DNA from: Motacilla alba alba
Lineage: Eukaryota > Chordata > Aves > Passeriformes > Motacillidae
DNA: 64,000 nucleotides
Direction: 5' to 3'
Assembly (NCBI RefSeq): GCF_015832195.1
Contig: NC_052028.1
Coordinates: 7,297,501 to 7,361,500 of the forward strand
This document shows positions 22,901-34,900 of the stretch, piece after piece. Both the position numbers and the translations under genes were made by a program. Each line of letters begins with the position of its first letter. Position 1 is the stretch's first letter. The notes beneath the pieces are model-generated. The model saw nothing but the letters and a program-made list of their open reading frames with translations. It had not been told where the DNA came from and did not search any database.

Positions 22901-25900
22901 TGCTGCCTGGGGAAGGTGGCAGCTGGCCTCCCAGCAATGTTCCCCTTCCCCTTTTTCTGCAGCAAAGGTGCTTCCAGCTTATATCCCTAAATATAGATTT
23001 ATTCTGTATTTTCATACAGAACAAATAGTCCTTTCAGCTTATCTTTTTGCTGTATTTTTCAAATAGAGGTTTTATTTTCCTTTTTTCTGTTGCCTTGATT
23101 CTTCAGATTAAAGGCATTCTGTGCTAATACACTTGGAGGCTTTCTGGAGGCATGTGTTAATAGGATATATAGCAGTCAGCTTATTAGCTCTCAGAGGAGC
23201 TGAGTTGCTGTGGTATATTGTGGGATATTCTCTTTCTGATGTCTTCCAGGCATTATTACAAGAAGATGTGGTCAGCTGGAAGATCTGTTGGTGGAGATGC
23301 TGTGGGATGGTTGCATAAGGCAAACTGGGAAAAAGCATACAGTGCTGACCAAAAGCTCTTGCGTTCCCATTATATCTCTGTTCCCTTCTCTAAAAATATA
23401 CTGGATAATAGTATTTATTGTAATTGGGCAATAAATTCTGGAAATGTATGTGGGAATGAGCCATGTTTATTTTAAGTGGTAACTAAAGCAAATAAGCTTG
23501 GTGACTGCTATCCAGTGTGGCTTGTTTGGAGTGATGGGGATCCAGATCCTTTTTCCCCTCTTCCACACTTCTTTTAAACTGCTCCAAACCTTTTTCATTC
23601 CAGACCTTAAGGGTAGGCACTTAGTTTATCTCCTGGCTTTGTCCCACAGCCACTTGTGTTTGCCAAGTGTCTCCTCTTCCTCGTGGAAGGATGCTGGGAA
23701 CCCAAAGAGATTCCTCAGCTTAGAGCAGCTGAGTAAACTGGGAATGCATCGCTGCCTCGGGTGAACTTGGAGAAAGCCTTATCTAGTACAGGCTAAGATT
23801 AGGCTCTTGACAGGGTTAATTGGGGAGTCCATTAACTGAAAAGCCTCAGCAGCTTCTGAATAAATAATTTTTAAAAGAAACTAACTAGGGCAGTGTTGGG
23901 TGGCATTGTTTATATTTCAGGATCTTTTTTTTCAGTCTGTTTAAAAAGTTTCATTTGTATTTTGGACTTTGCTTGGTTTTGAATAGTTTATGGGGGATGG
24001 AATTCTCAGGCTGCCGAGAAGCTGAACTTTCTCATCCTTTAAGGTCATTTTTGGAGGAAATGTCTTTCATTTTTGGTTCCATAGTTTTCTTTATTTTTAA
24101 CCAACTTTCCTTATTCTCAAAGACAGCCTTCATGTTTGCAAAGCACTATGCATAATGCCTGGTAAATCCTGCTTTGCTCCTGCTAAACTCTCGTCCAGGA
24201 CTTGTGATAGAGGCAAAATGCCCATTTAATCCTCTCTTGATTAAGAAAAACCTCACAATTAATTAATTAGGCTTTATAAATGTTATAGGGAAATCACTAA
24301 ATAACAGCTTAAGAAAAGAGGCATGTGGGAATTTTGCTTGTGGTGAAAAAAAGAGAGGAATTTAAGCCAGAAACAGTCAGTTTGTTTGCAGAAAATTAAA
24401 ATTGATGTTGCATTCACAGGTTGTGAATGGATCAACTTGGATGTGTGTGGTATAAGAAGATGAGGAGCTTTACTCTCCCTCGAGACTTGGCTTTGAGCAT
24501 GAGCAAAAACTGATATTTTAAGCCTGTACCATTTGATTTTGTAGATGTGTGTAGGATTTTTATTTTGTATTCTGTGGTTTGTGGTGTTTTCTTGAAGGAG
24601 GAAAGGCTGCTGGGGCTGAAGTGATGCTGAAGGCAGTGCCCTCAGCTCAGCTGTGTGCTCCCAGGTGCTGAAGGAGCGGGCTGGTGCAGGAGGGGAGCCG
24701 TGCAGGGTGCTGGGAGTGCCCGGCATCCGGCTGGCTGCTGGGATCCAGCACAAGGTGTGCCCAGCAATCCAGAGAGCTTTGGCACCAGCCTTGGCTACAG
24801 GAAAGCAGTTAAGGAGTTTGCCTAAGGAGTTCCTCCCTTCAAAGGAGCTTGGCTTTCTCACTGAAATCCTGTCCACCTACTTAGGGAGGAGGCTGCAGTG
24901 TGTGCTCAGCACTGGGTTTTGCTGCTGTGCAGCAGAGCCTTTGCTTCCCGAGGCTGCCCTGGGGCACGTGGGACATTGTGAAACCTTGGCACTGGCCCAG
25001 GGATATTTTGAAATATTTGTTTTCCATAGGTGCTGAGCATTGCACTTCACCGTGAACTCCCTGGTCACTTGGCTGGTCTTAAAGTTTGTGAACAGCTCTT
25101 AAAAATGGGTCGAAAAGTTAAAGACAAGAACCTCAGCTCCTGACCCTTCTTGCTTCTGTAATATAAAGTGGCTCTGATTTTTACTTGGCATGTCTTGGTG
25201 GTGACTCCATATGTGGTTTCTTCAGTGATGTTTTTGCCTGCCTGCAGTGCAGCTGGGAGCCAGGAGGGATATGAATAAAGGCTTGAGTGTCTGGGAAAAT
25301 TCTTGGCATTCTTAGAAGAGCGGTTTAACGGGGAGGGGGGCTGGGAATTGTGTTGGTTTAGTGTGAGGTTTTTTGGGGGGACTCCAGTGTAGGCTGGAAG
25401 CTTATTGTGAGCGTGCAGCAACTGGAGATGGCTGGCTGGCACAGCGTCCCACACACGGAGAGCTGGCTTAGATGTGGCTGTGCTGCTGTGTGCAGCCTGT
25501 TGGAAAACAGAAGGGAGGGAAGGCACTTGGGGCTCTGCCCTGCCATTGCTGGGGAGAAGAGCAGTGCTAGGCATCACCATGTTACCTTTTACAGCTCTTT
25601 AGGGTTGCTGCAGCAGGGAAAAACAACAGTTGCCCTCCCTGCACAGGCGTGGAAGGCTCATGGTCTCAGGTGCATCCTGGTTGAGTGACTGGGAGCAGGA
25701 AGTAGCAGAGAAGATGAAGCTCTTCATCTTCTATTGTTGGTGTTGTAAGACAAGTGGTAAACCAGCAGAAACCCCACATCTGTGGGTTTGTTTTTTCTTC
25801 CTTTCTTCTTTCCCCAGCCTGTTATTAAGTGCTCCATGATGGGGATCTGAAATTTTAAGCCCACCCTTAAGATTAACTGAAAACCTTCAGAACTGGCTGT

Positions 25901-28900
25901 GTGCTTGCACTTTGCAAATCTCCTTGAGATCAGGTGCATTTAGATGTGACAATCTACTGGCCAGCCCCAGCTGAGTGTGCTTCATTTTGTCTCCGGTGCC
26001 AAAGGCACCCACAAGGTCACGCCTACTCCACCTCTGCTGAGCCCTCTGTTGAGACTGACTATGCTCAGAATCCTCTCACTGTCAAACCTGGTCTCATTAC
26101 CTCTCTTGGACCATCTCCTTCTGCTTACTAGGCTGCAAAGTGCAATCTCATTCAGTGGTGCTGCTATCCATCTAATAGTCATTAGCCTGGGAGTACAAGA
26201 CAGGTGATGTTTTCAGGTGTGTTAGTGAGTGTTTGGAGTGTTGCTCACACCACAGAGGTGTTTTTTGTACCTGGGGTGTGTGTTGCTGTTAAGTGCCCCT
26301 CAGCTCTGAGCTAGGCAGAAGAGATTTTCCTTCATGGAAACATGAGTCGGTGCTCACTGCTGTCTCTTTGCAAATGTCAAGTGGCATTTATTGAGCCAGC
26401 ATTCAGAGATGGAGAGATTCTCCAGAGAGAGGTAATTTGTCAAAATTTTCTGCATTGATCCAGAAGCTGGGCCAAGCCCCAGGGCGTGCCTTCTTGGACA
26501 AAGGAGCTGAATTTGGCTTCTGACACTGTTTGCCCAAAGGTCTCTAGGCAAGTACTCAACTGCTCCATGACTCAGTGTACTTGTGAAATGGTGATAACTC
26601 CAAGTGCCCTCGCAAGGAATCTTGCAGCAGTGGCATTTGGGGGAAGCTGTGGGGCTGGGCTAGGGACCTGCATGTGCTGGACCCTGAAGCAGCCCTCTGT
26701 GTTTCGTGGTTTGTGGAGCTGCTGCCCGAGGTGCCCAGCCTGAGAGGGGCCAGGCAGTGCCCGTGGCTGGCGCTGCAGCTGCTGCCGTGCCAGCACACGA
26801 GAGCCTGTACCTGGGACCAGCTTGCCCTGCTGGAACTGGATAAACAGCCAGATATCACTCAGTCCTTGCTCTGCTCAGTTGCAAAAGGAGACTCCCTGCA
26901 CCAGGATGGAATGATTTCCTGATTCCATGTCTTTCCATGCAGGAGACAAGGGAATAGCATCCTACAAACGCCACCGGTGCATGTATTAATCTTTGTGTTG
27001 CACACACTGCTGTGGATTGTGGATGGGGCGTGGAGAGGGTGAAGTCATTGTTTTGTGCCAGCAGCAGTGCCCAGCTGTGCCGGGTGCCGGGCCAGCCCCT
27101 CGGAGCTCTGCAGTGGCCGTGCAGGGTTTGGGGAGCCCTCCCTGCTCTTCTCCTGCTGCTCTCTGAGTCACTCTGCTCAGAACCTGCAATCTGCTAGCTC
27201 TGGTTTTTCCTTCTGTTTGGATTTGACTGTAGGTTGGAGGGGAGAGGATCTGTGTGTGCCTGGCACTCCATGTCCACGTGTTCCCTGCAGGGCAAAGCAA
27301 TGCTCCCCTGGGAACAGCCGGTGCCACAGATCTGCTGCAGGGCATCCCTGTGACACAGATGATGTGACCCAGGCTGCAAAGCACGGGAGGATTTGTCGTG
27401 GTGTAAAGTCAAGGTGACATCCAGGATTGAGGAATTTAAAAACAAAAGTGTGCCTCATTAGTGGGAATTGAAGTGCTGTGGAAAAGCGCCATGCAGATGT
27501 TGTGTTGTTGCCTCTTTGTGTTTTCTAAGTGTGTGTGTGTAAAATATAAGTGGGAAAACTCTGGGAAGAGAAGGACCTGAAATTCAGCTGCCTAGTGAGC
27601 TCTTGGAAGACACAAGCTTCTCCCTGTGTGGAGAGCTGCAGCCTGGCCACAGATCCCGGGCTGGTGGTGCAGAGGTGCTGGAGGCAGCGTTTGGGAGCAG
27701 CAGATACCTTTGGGTTGAAGGTCACTGCTAAAGTGTAAGCCCTATTCATGTAGCAGAAAGGAGAGAAAACTCAGTTTCCTTCCTTCTTGCCCTGTAGGTC
27801 TTTGCTGTTTGGCCTTGGAAAATGTCAGCTTTTTATTCCTTCTCACTTATGTTTTGTTGGGCTGTAGAAATGGGAAAGGGCAGCTCAGATACAGAAAAGT
27901 TCTGTGCTGTCCCTCAGGGTATACATCCAGAAGTCATCACTGTTTGTCAGCTAAACCATGTGATGTTTTGTTTTCCCTCTTGATTTTATTCACCAGTTGC
28001 TTGTGTGCTGATGAAGCAGGGCCCAGAGTTTACATTACAAGTCCCATCATGCCAGGTTCACCATTTAAAAATAAGTATCAGCATTTCTGATTGTGGCATT
28101 CCATTATGCTTTTGTTTACCCATATGCTTTCGCCTGCATCATTCAGGAAGAAAAAGCCCAAGGGTTGTCTCAAGCAGGAAACACAAGCATATGTCACTAA
28201 GGAGAATTTTGTGGTGGGATTATTGAAAGATGATACTTCTAGAGATGTTTATTTTTTTTAACCAACTGATATCAGAATGATCCTCTCTATACAAGGTCCA
28301 CTCTGTTTATAGTGCTCCTGGTGAAAGCAAAGGAAGCAGGGCCAGCACATCTTGAAGCAGTCAGCTGCTCTGCACCAGGAGCCCCAGCTAGGAGCTCTGC
28401 AGCTGAGGGGCAGCTGAACATGGAGCTGGTCCCATTGCTGACATTCCCCTGGGTTGTGCAGGCAGTGGTAAAACCACTTTTCCTGGAACGAGCTGCTGAA
28501 AAATGTAATGACGCAGAGTGAAACTGATGCTAATTTGGAGGTGAAGCATGAAGAGAAACTGTGATCAGGTTTTTATTTTTTGAAGAATCATAGGCACCCA
28601 GTTTGAAGCTGTACCTATGCACTTCTCACAGGTTTCTTTTATCACTGTCTGTGAAGAAGAGCCAAATTAGTATGTGGTGAAGTGGTGACCCTCTTATGGG
28701 CACCTGGATTTGGTCTTTCTGATTGTGTTTCTCTGTTGCCCTTTCTTGTTTGACTCGCAGTAAAGGGCCAAATAACATCTCTGCAGTGGCTGTGGTACTC
28801 GCAGTAAAGGGCCAAATGACATATCTGCAGTGGCTGTGGTACTCGCAGTAAAGGGCCAAATAACATCTCTGCAGTGGATGTGGTACTCTCAGTAAAGGGC

Positions 28901-31900
28901 CAAATGACATATCTGCAGTGGCTGTGGTGTGTGCCAGCTGCCCAGAGCAGTGCTGTCCCATCTGCCTGCCAGCCCTGCGGTCCTGCCGCAGGCACGGCCT
29001 CGGCGACCCTGCTGGGATGGGCTCAGAAGCTGATGTGGGTTTGAAGAGCAGATTTTGGTTCCCTGGGCAGCTCTGAGCTGTGTGGCCACAGGAATGGGCT
29101 GGTGTACCATTGTGCATCCCAGATGCACCCTCAGCCTCCAGCGGGGTGTCTCCAGGAGCTGGGGTGCCTGGTGCATTTGAAGCTCTATGGTTGGAGGTTT
29201 CATTTCAGTTCTTGTGGTGCTCAGCTAAACGTGTCCATCTCTGCTGCCAAGGACATGTCTGTCTTTCTGCTGCATGCTAAGAAAGGGGTCCTGTGATGTT
29301 GCTGTCAAATCAGAGCTAAAGATACATAAGATATCTGATACATCCCTCTGGGATGGCTGCTGTTCCTGTGGCCATGCCCCAGATGCCATTTCTGTGCCTG
29401 TTGCCTGGACAGAACATTTGTGAAAACTTAGGATTTGAAAATACATAAGTTCTGCTCTGCCCTTATGATGAATCTTTCATTTCCCACAAAATTCCAGATT
29501 CAAAATATTATTTATCCCCTTGGCTCTCTGCTTCAAGCCTGAAGATCAGCTCGAGGCACAGAAATCTTTGAAGAGCATGTTCAAAGCCTGCAAGTAAAAC
29601 CCTGGCAGCTGCCCCATCATAGGATGTTATTAATGACCCAAGAAGGGATGTTCAGGGCTGCAGTTGCTATTTGAGGTGAGAGTTCCCACCTGCAGCCATT
29701 GCAGACTCTTAATTATCATGCTGTGTAATGGTGAAATGGGCTTCAAGAAAGCTGGGCTGCCTCGTGGTTATTTGCAGCCCCAGGATGGGGTCCTGCCTGC
29801 TAAGAAGCAGCAGAGTTGTCTCTGCAGGCTGTGAGATGGAGGGGCCTGGTTCACCCTGAGTGCTGTGGAGGGTGGGAGTGTGCAGGGAGCAGTGCAGCTG
29901 GAAAGGGCAGGGCTGTGCTCCTGCCCGGCTCTTGCCCTGGCTGATCCCAGCTGGCTCTGCCGTATGACCTGCCCAGCTCCTATCCTGTGAGGCAGTCTCA
30001 TTGCTGGCAAAAGTATGGAGAAAATTCTGCTGAAATCCTTAGCTTTTGTTTAAAACAAACAAAAAGACAAAGAAAACCCCTCTACATTGTTGCATTAGTG
30101 CTTCCCTCATTTATTGCAGCATTTGTGTTCTGGATTGATTATTTGTGTTGAGTGTGGCAGGCTGGCTGTTTCTGCTGGAAGGGTTTCCATTTGGAGTGTG
30201 ACCTTGTCTTCACTAGCAGGTGAACTTTCAAGCTGTCCTTGGGCCACCCTGGCACGTGGGATCTGGCCAAAAGGGCTGGTCATTTGGGGCTGCTCATTCA
30301 GGGCGTGGTTCCTTTCCAGCGCAGGTCCACACACCAAACTCCACAAGTGAGCAGTGGTTGTATTCACAAGGCTGCCAGCTTTCCAGGCTCGATGGATTGG
30401 AGGGAAAGTATAAAACAGGGAAAACTTTTTCCCCCTTTTCTTTATTTTCCTAGTCTTCCTACTTCCCAGCAGCTGTTGCCATTGTTTATCCTAACACAGC
30501 AAAATCCCTTTGGAGCTGAATGACAGCTGAACACACTGCAAGCACAGCAAATGGTTTTCTGCTTTGGTATCAGCAGTGCCTTGAACTTGAACCAGGTTAT
30601 TTCTGCTGCTTACAGAAATAAAGGAAGCTGCATTTCAAGGTTACTTGCAAAAGTTATTCCAGTGAAGTTTGGCTCATTGATTTAACAGCTTTGAGAGATG
30701 GCGAGCAGCTCTGAGTAGGTGTATTCCTGTCCTGTAGTGAGCAGCGACTGAGTGCCAAAAAAATAAGAGAGAAAGCCCTGTGTGATGCATTTGGGTTTCC
30801 TGCAGCCAAGGCATGACTGAGTTCTCAATGCAGCCCTGCCTGGCTGGAGCCTATTTAAATGCAGCCTTGCTGAGCTGGAGCCTATTTTAAAATCTCGAGC
30901 AGTGGTGCTGCCTGTTGCCTGGAAACCTCCTCCCAGCCTCAGGCACTTTCAGCCTAATCATAGCCATCGGCAGCCTTTATTTATTTCCCATCCAAAATGT
31001 CATTCCAGGCTTCTGGTTTGTGTTTTTGTTTGCTTGTTTTTGTTTATCACTTCAAATGGAAAGACACAAAGTGTAACCATCAAGCCCAGTGGCTTTCTGT
31101 GGGAACAGCCGGCCCGGCTGTCACCGCATTGCAGTGCTGGGAGCTGGCATTTGGAGCTCTCTGAGCTGGTGCCTCGCAGGGACACAGGGAAGATGAGAAA
31201 TGGGGCTGGGAGATTGGGCTGAGAGCCTGAGGAAGCCCCCCGAGCTCAGCTGGTGCTTGCAGTGGCTTGCTGTGCCTTGTGACAGCCTCTCCTCCAGGGG
31301 AAAGCCAGACCTGATCAACTCTGAGTCTCTGCCCAGCTCACACATGCCCAGAGTTCCCTATCCCAGTGTGGCAGTGCCACCCCATGTGAGATCCACAGCT
31401 CAGCACTCGGCTGACTGGAGCACCACAGATTCACCTTTAAACCCCCCTGTGTATCCTGGGGTCTGAGTTGGAGCACCTTTAAACCCCCCTGTGTATGCTG
31501 GGGTCTGAGTTGGAGCACCTTTAAACCCCCCTGTGTATGCTGGGGTCTGAGTTGGAGCACCTTTAAATCCCCCTGTGTATCCTGGGGTCTGAGTTGGAGC
31601 ACCTTTAAACCCCCCCATATATCCTGGGGTCTGAGTTGGAGCACCTTTAAACCCCCCCATATATCCTGGGGTCTGAGTTGGAGCACCTTTAAACCCCCCC
31701 ATATATCCTGGGGTCTGAGTTGGAGCACCTCCCTGTGCTGACAGGTGAATGGAAGAGAGTTCAACTTGGAGAGCCCCCTGTCTTAGGGGCTGGTTTTATT
31801 TTTAATTCACCTAAACTCTGGTCATCTCAAAACCTTAATTGCTGACATCAGTTACACATGGAAACTTTGAATGATTGCTCTTTCTGCTAAGTTAGTGAGT

Positions 31901-34900
31901 GTGATTGATCCTGATTGGACAGAATAGGATGGGTCACAGGAGCCCAGCTATGATTCAATTGTATTTTTGTCCAGGGAGTCACTTGGGAAAGCACTGTGCT
32001 AAAATAATCTGAAAGTGGGTAAAAAATGCTAAATGGGACAACCAGAAGGTTTTTGTGTGAGGCATGGAAGTTGTTTCAGCTGTTCACAAGTTGTTCTTGT
32101 GATTTAAATGATTTATTTTACAATACTGAGAATATTTGTTCTATCAAAGGCAGAGCTAAAGGGGGCTTTGACTCAAGATGCAGTTGAACAAAGGTTTGTG
32201 TTTTGTTTAGCAACCTTCCTGCAGGCACAGAGCAATATGCAAGGCTTATCACATCGTTTATTTTCCTCTTGGCTTCATTGAAGTTTGACAGGCAGCTTAG
32301 GCTCTTCTCAGGGATGCTCTTGTCTCTCAGTCTTAGTGCTGGGACATTGAATTCCAATTGTCAGGAACAGACAGAAGAACCAGAGCCAAACCAAGGGCAG
32401 ACATTTTTCCATTCTCATCTTCTGCGTGTGCTGGTGATTAAGAAAAACAATCAATTGCCAAAGAAATAGTGAGGGTGAATTAATCACAATTCATTCTCTG
32501 AAGTCCTGTCTCCTTGCTTCTCTATGGGTGGCTGGGAGCCTGAGGGGCTCCAGGGGTGGAGGTCTGTGGTTGTGATATTTTGTGAAAATCCCTTTGCTAG
32601 GATTTTCTTCTCCTGAGAAGCTGAAGGGCCTCAGCTTCAAGTGTAAACAATTTGTTATCTGCTGCTGTGGAATGCAGCAGGTGCTTCCTCGATTGGTCAG
32701 TGTGGGATGTTTCTGCTTGGTGGCCAATCCAGGAGGCAGCAGCTCTCGGACTCTCTGGGAGTCACAGAACTTTGTTATTCATTCCTTTCTATTCCTGTCT
32801 CGCCTTCTGATGAATCTTTCCTCTGTTCTTTGTAGTATAGTTATAGTGTGGTCTTTTTAATGTAATATATATCATAATATAATAAACCAGCCTTCTGAAA
32901 TGGAGTCAAGATCTCTCCTTCCCTTCACCAAGTCCTGACTGCCCAGAAGACCCACGACAATCAATGGTGACCCCAGATGTGGCAGTAGAGGTCTGGTCCC
33001 TGGGTTCAGCCATCATTTCTTAGTTGTGCAGAGAGGTGTGCATCTGTTGAAATTCCAAACTTACCTGGTTTTAGCCACTAGAAAGAGAAATGACCCTTCT
33101 GTCAGCTCCTCTTTGCTGGACTTTATAGCTGCTCTGCTCTGCCTTTCTGTCTAGCACAGGTCGTGGAGCCGCTGTCTCCTCGGATTTTGTTGTCTTAATT
33201 CCTAAGCAAAGCCTCTACAGGTGATCAGCCTCTGTGGGGGAGGGAGGGAACAGAAGGGAGAGCAAAGTGCACACGGGGGAGGCAGGAACAGGAACAGCAG
33301 AGGAACAGTGGAAAGCTGTGTGGTCACAGATGGTAAAGCAAGAGGGTTCCTTGCCCCGCCTGTGCCACCGGCTCCCCCAGTGCCTGAGTGAGCAAACCTC
33401 GCTGCTTGTGGCCATGGCAAGGGGGCAGGGACAAGCACTCAGGGAAAAATGCACAGTCTGTCAACTGAATTCACTGCTGGAGGGCTTGAGAAAATAAAAT
33501 ACAAAAAAAAGTCTAAGAGAAATGAGTGCTATAACACACCATGGTAGGTTTTCCTTTGCTAATCTCTCCCAGCTGCATGCAGTTGAAGCTCACACTGGTG
33601 TTTTCTTTACTTTGGAGCCTGGTGGCTTGGTTCCCCCAGCTCCCCACAAAGGTCAGTACCTCACACCCTCTCCTGTGGTTGGTGGCTGCTGGGGGGTTTG
33701 TGCTGTGGTGTGCCAAACACAAGCCCTTGAGGGCACTGCTGGGCTTTGCAGTGCCCAGGAGGGTGGGTGGTCTTGGGCTCATCAGCCTCATTTGCCATCT
33801 CAGTGCAGTTTGCTAATCTGGCTTCTTCTCCCTGGCAGAATGAAGAGAAGAGGAACCTTTCCCTGGGGGGCCATGTGGGCTTCGACAGCCTCCCGGATCA
33901 GCTGGTCAGCAAGTCTGTCACACAAGGCTTCAGCTTCAACATCCTCTGTGTGGGTGAGCATGGCCCTTGCAAACAGCCATGGGGGGAGGCTGGGACCAGC
34001 ATTTGTTGAGTGTCCTGCTATGCCACAAGCCTTGGCAGTGACTTCAGCAAGTCAGAAATGCCAAACTCTTAAAAAACACATTGAGTCAAGCCAGGAGGAT
34101 TTCTGTAATCAGTGGGTTATTGCTCATCATCTCTGCTGCAATAGCTTTGCAATAGGAGGGATCAAAGGAAGGCTATATATAGCAAGTTAAGTGTTTCCAT
34201 ATGCTAACTGGGGTGGCTGCATGAGCAGCTTTTGCTGGGTATGATGTCTAGGTAGATACAGTCAGATGCACCATGGGTTATGTGAGAGCTGCTGTTGGTA
34301 ACTTGGTTATTTCTGAGTGTGAGCCTGCCCCCCCCAATCTGGTCACAAGAGGTTTGTGTCTGAGCTGTGCCTAGTCAGTGCTTTCCAGGTGTCAGAGGGT
34401 GTTAAGCGTGGTCATCTCTGTGCTTAGAAAGAGAGGGGAACTGTTCCTTACTGACTTTAAAATAACCTCGTTATATTCTTGGCTTTTAATTTTGGTGTTG
34501 ATGTGATCTAGCATCAGCCAGCGGTGCTGGCTGGAGTACTAGAAACCAGTTCCTTTCAGTGATGAGATGAGCATCATTTCTTTTTTGGCTGGTTCTTGTA
34601 TGGTATATGAGTCTGAAGTATTGTAACCTGCTAGACCAGCAGAAATACAGCAGCTCCTATGGCTTTGTGTAGACTATGCAGTGAAGGTTATTTCCTCAGA
34701 TTTTGCCTCTTCACCCCCATGACCAATAGGGCTGTGTGTAGTGAGTAAGGGGTTTAAATGAGGCTCCTTCTAGACCAAACTGGAAAATATCAGTCTTGTT
34801 TCATTACCAGGAATTCAAAGCCTTTCTGGCTCACAAACAGCTTGTCAGGCAAATATTCTGGGATAGAGGTTTTTGTGAAGCATCCCAGGTGTCCTTCAAC

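Larger units (their letters stand above)
16948..33838 (+). other. SEPTIN8: SEPTIN8 intron 1 (16.9 kb)
   Basis: Bounded by GTGAGC and CTGGCAG. It contains two minisatellites (28,754 and 31,432) and an LTR (32,571). No further exon, on either strand, can be supported. First introns of this length often hold enhancers, but none is identifiable by eye. Confidence 0.85.

Noticed and set aside
31315..31764. 149-codon minus-strand repeat protein
   Set aside because: It is the translation of the 42-bp minisatellite; there is no promoter, no splice context and no homology.
33513..34190. 222-codon plus-strand frame around SEPTIN8 exon 2
   Set aside because: It runs through the exon in the wrong frame and into both introns; it has no homology.
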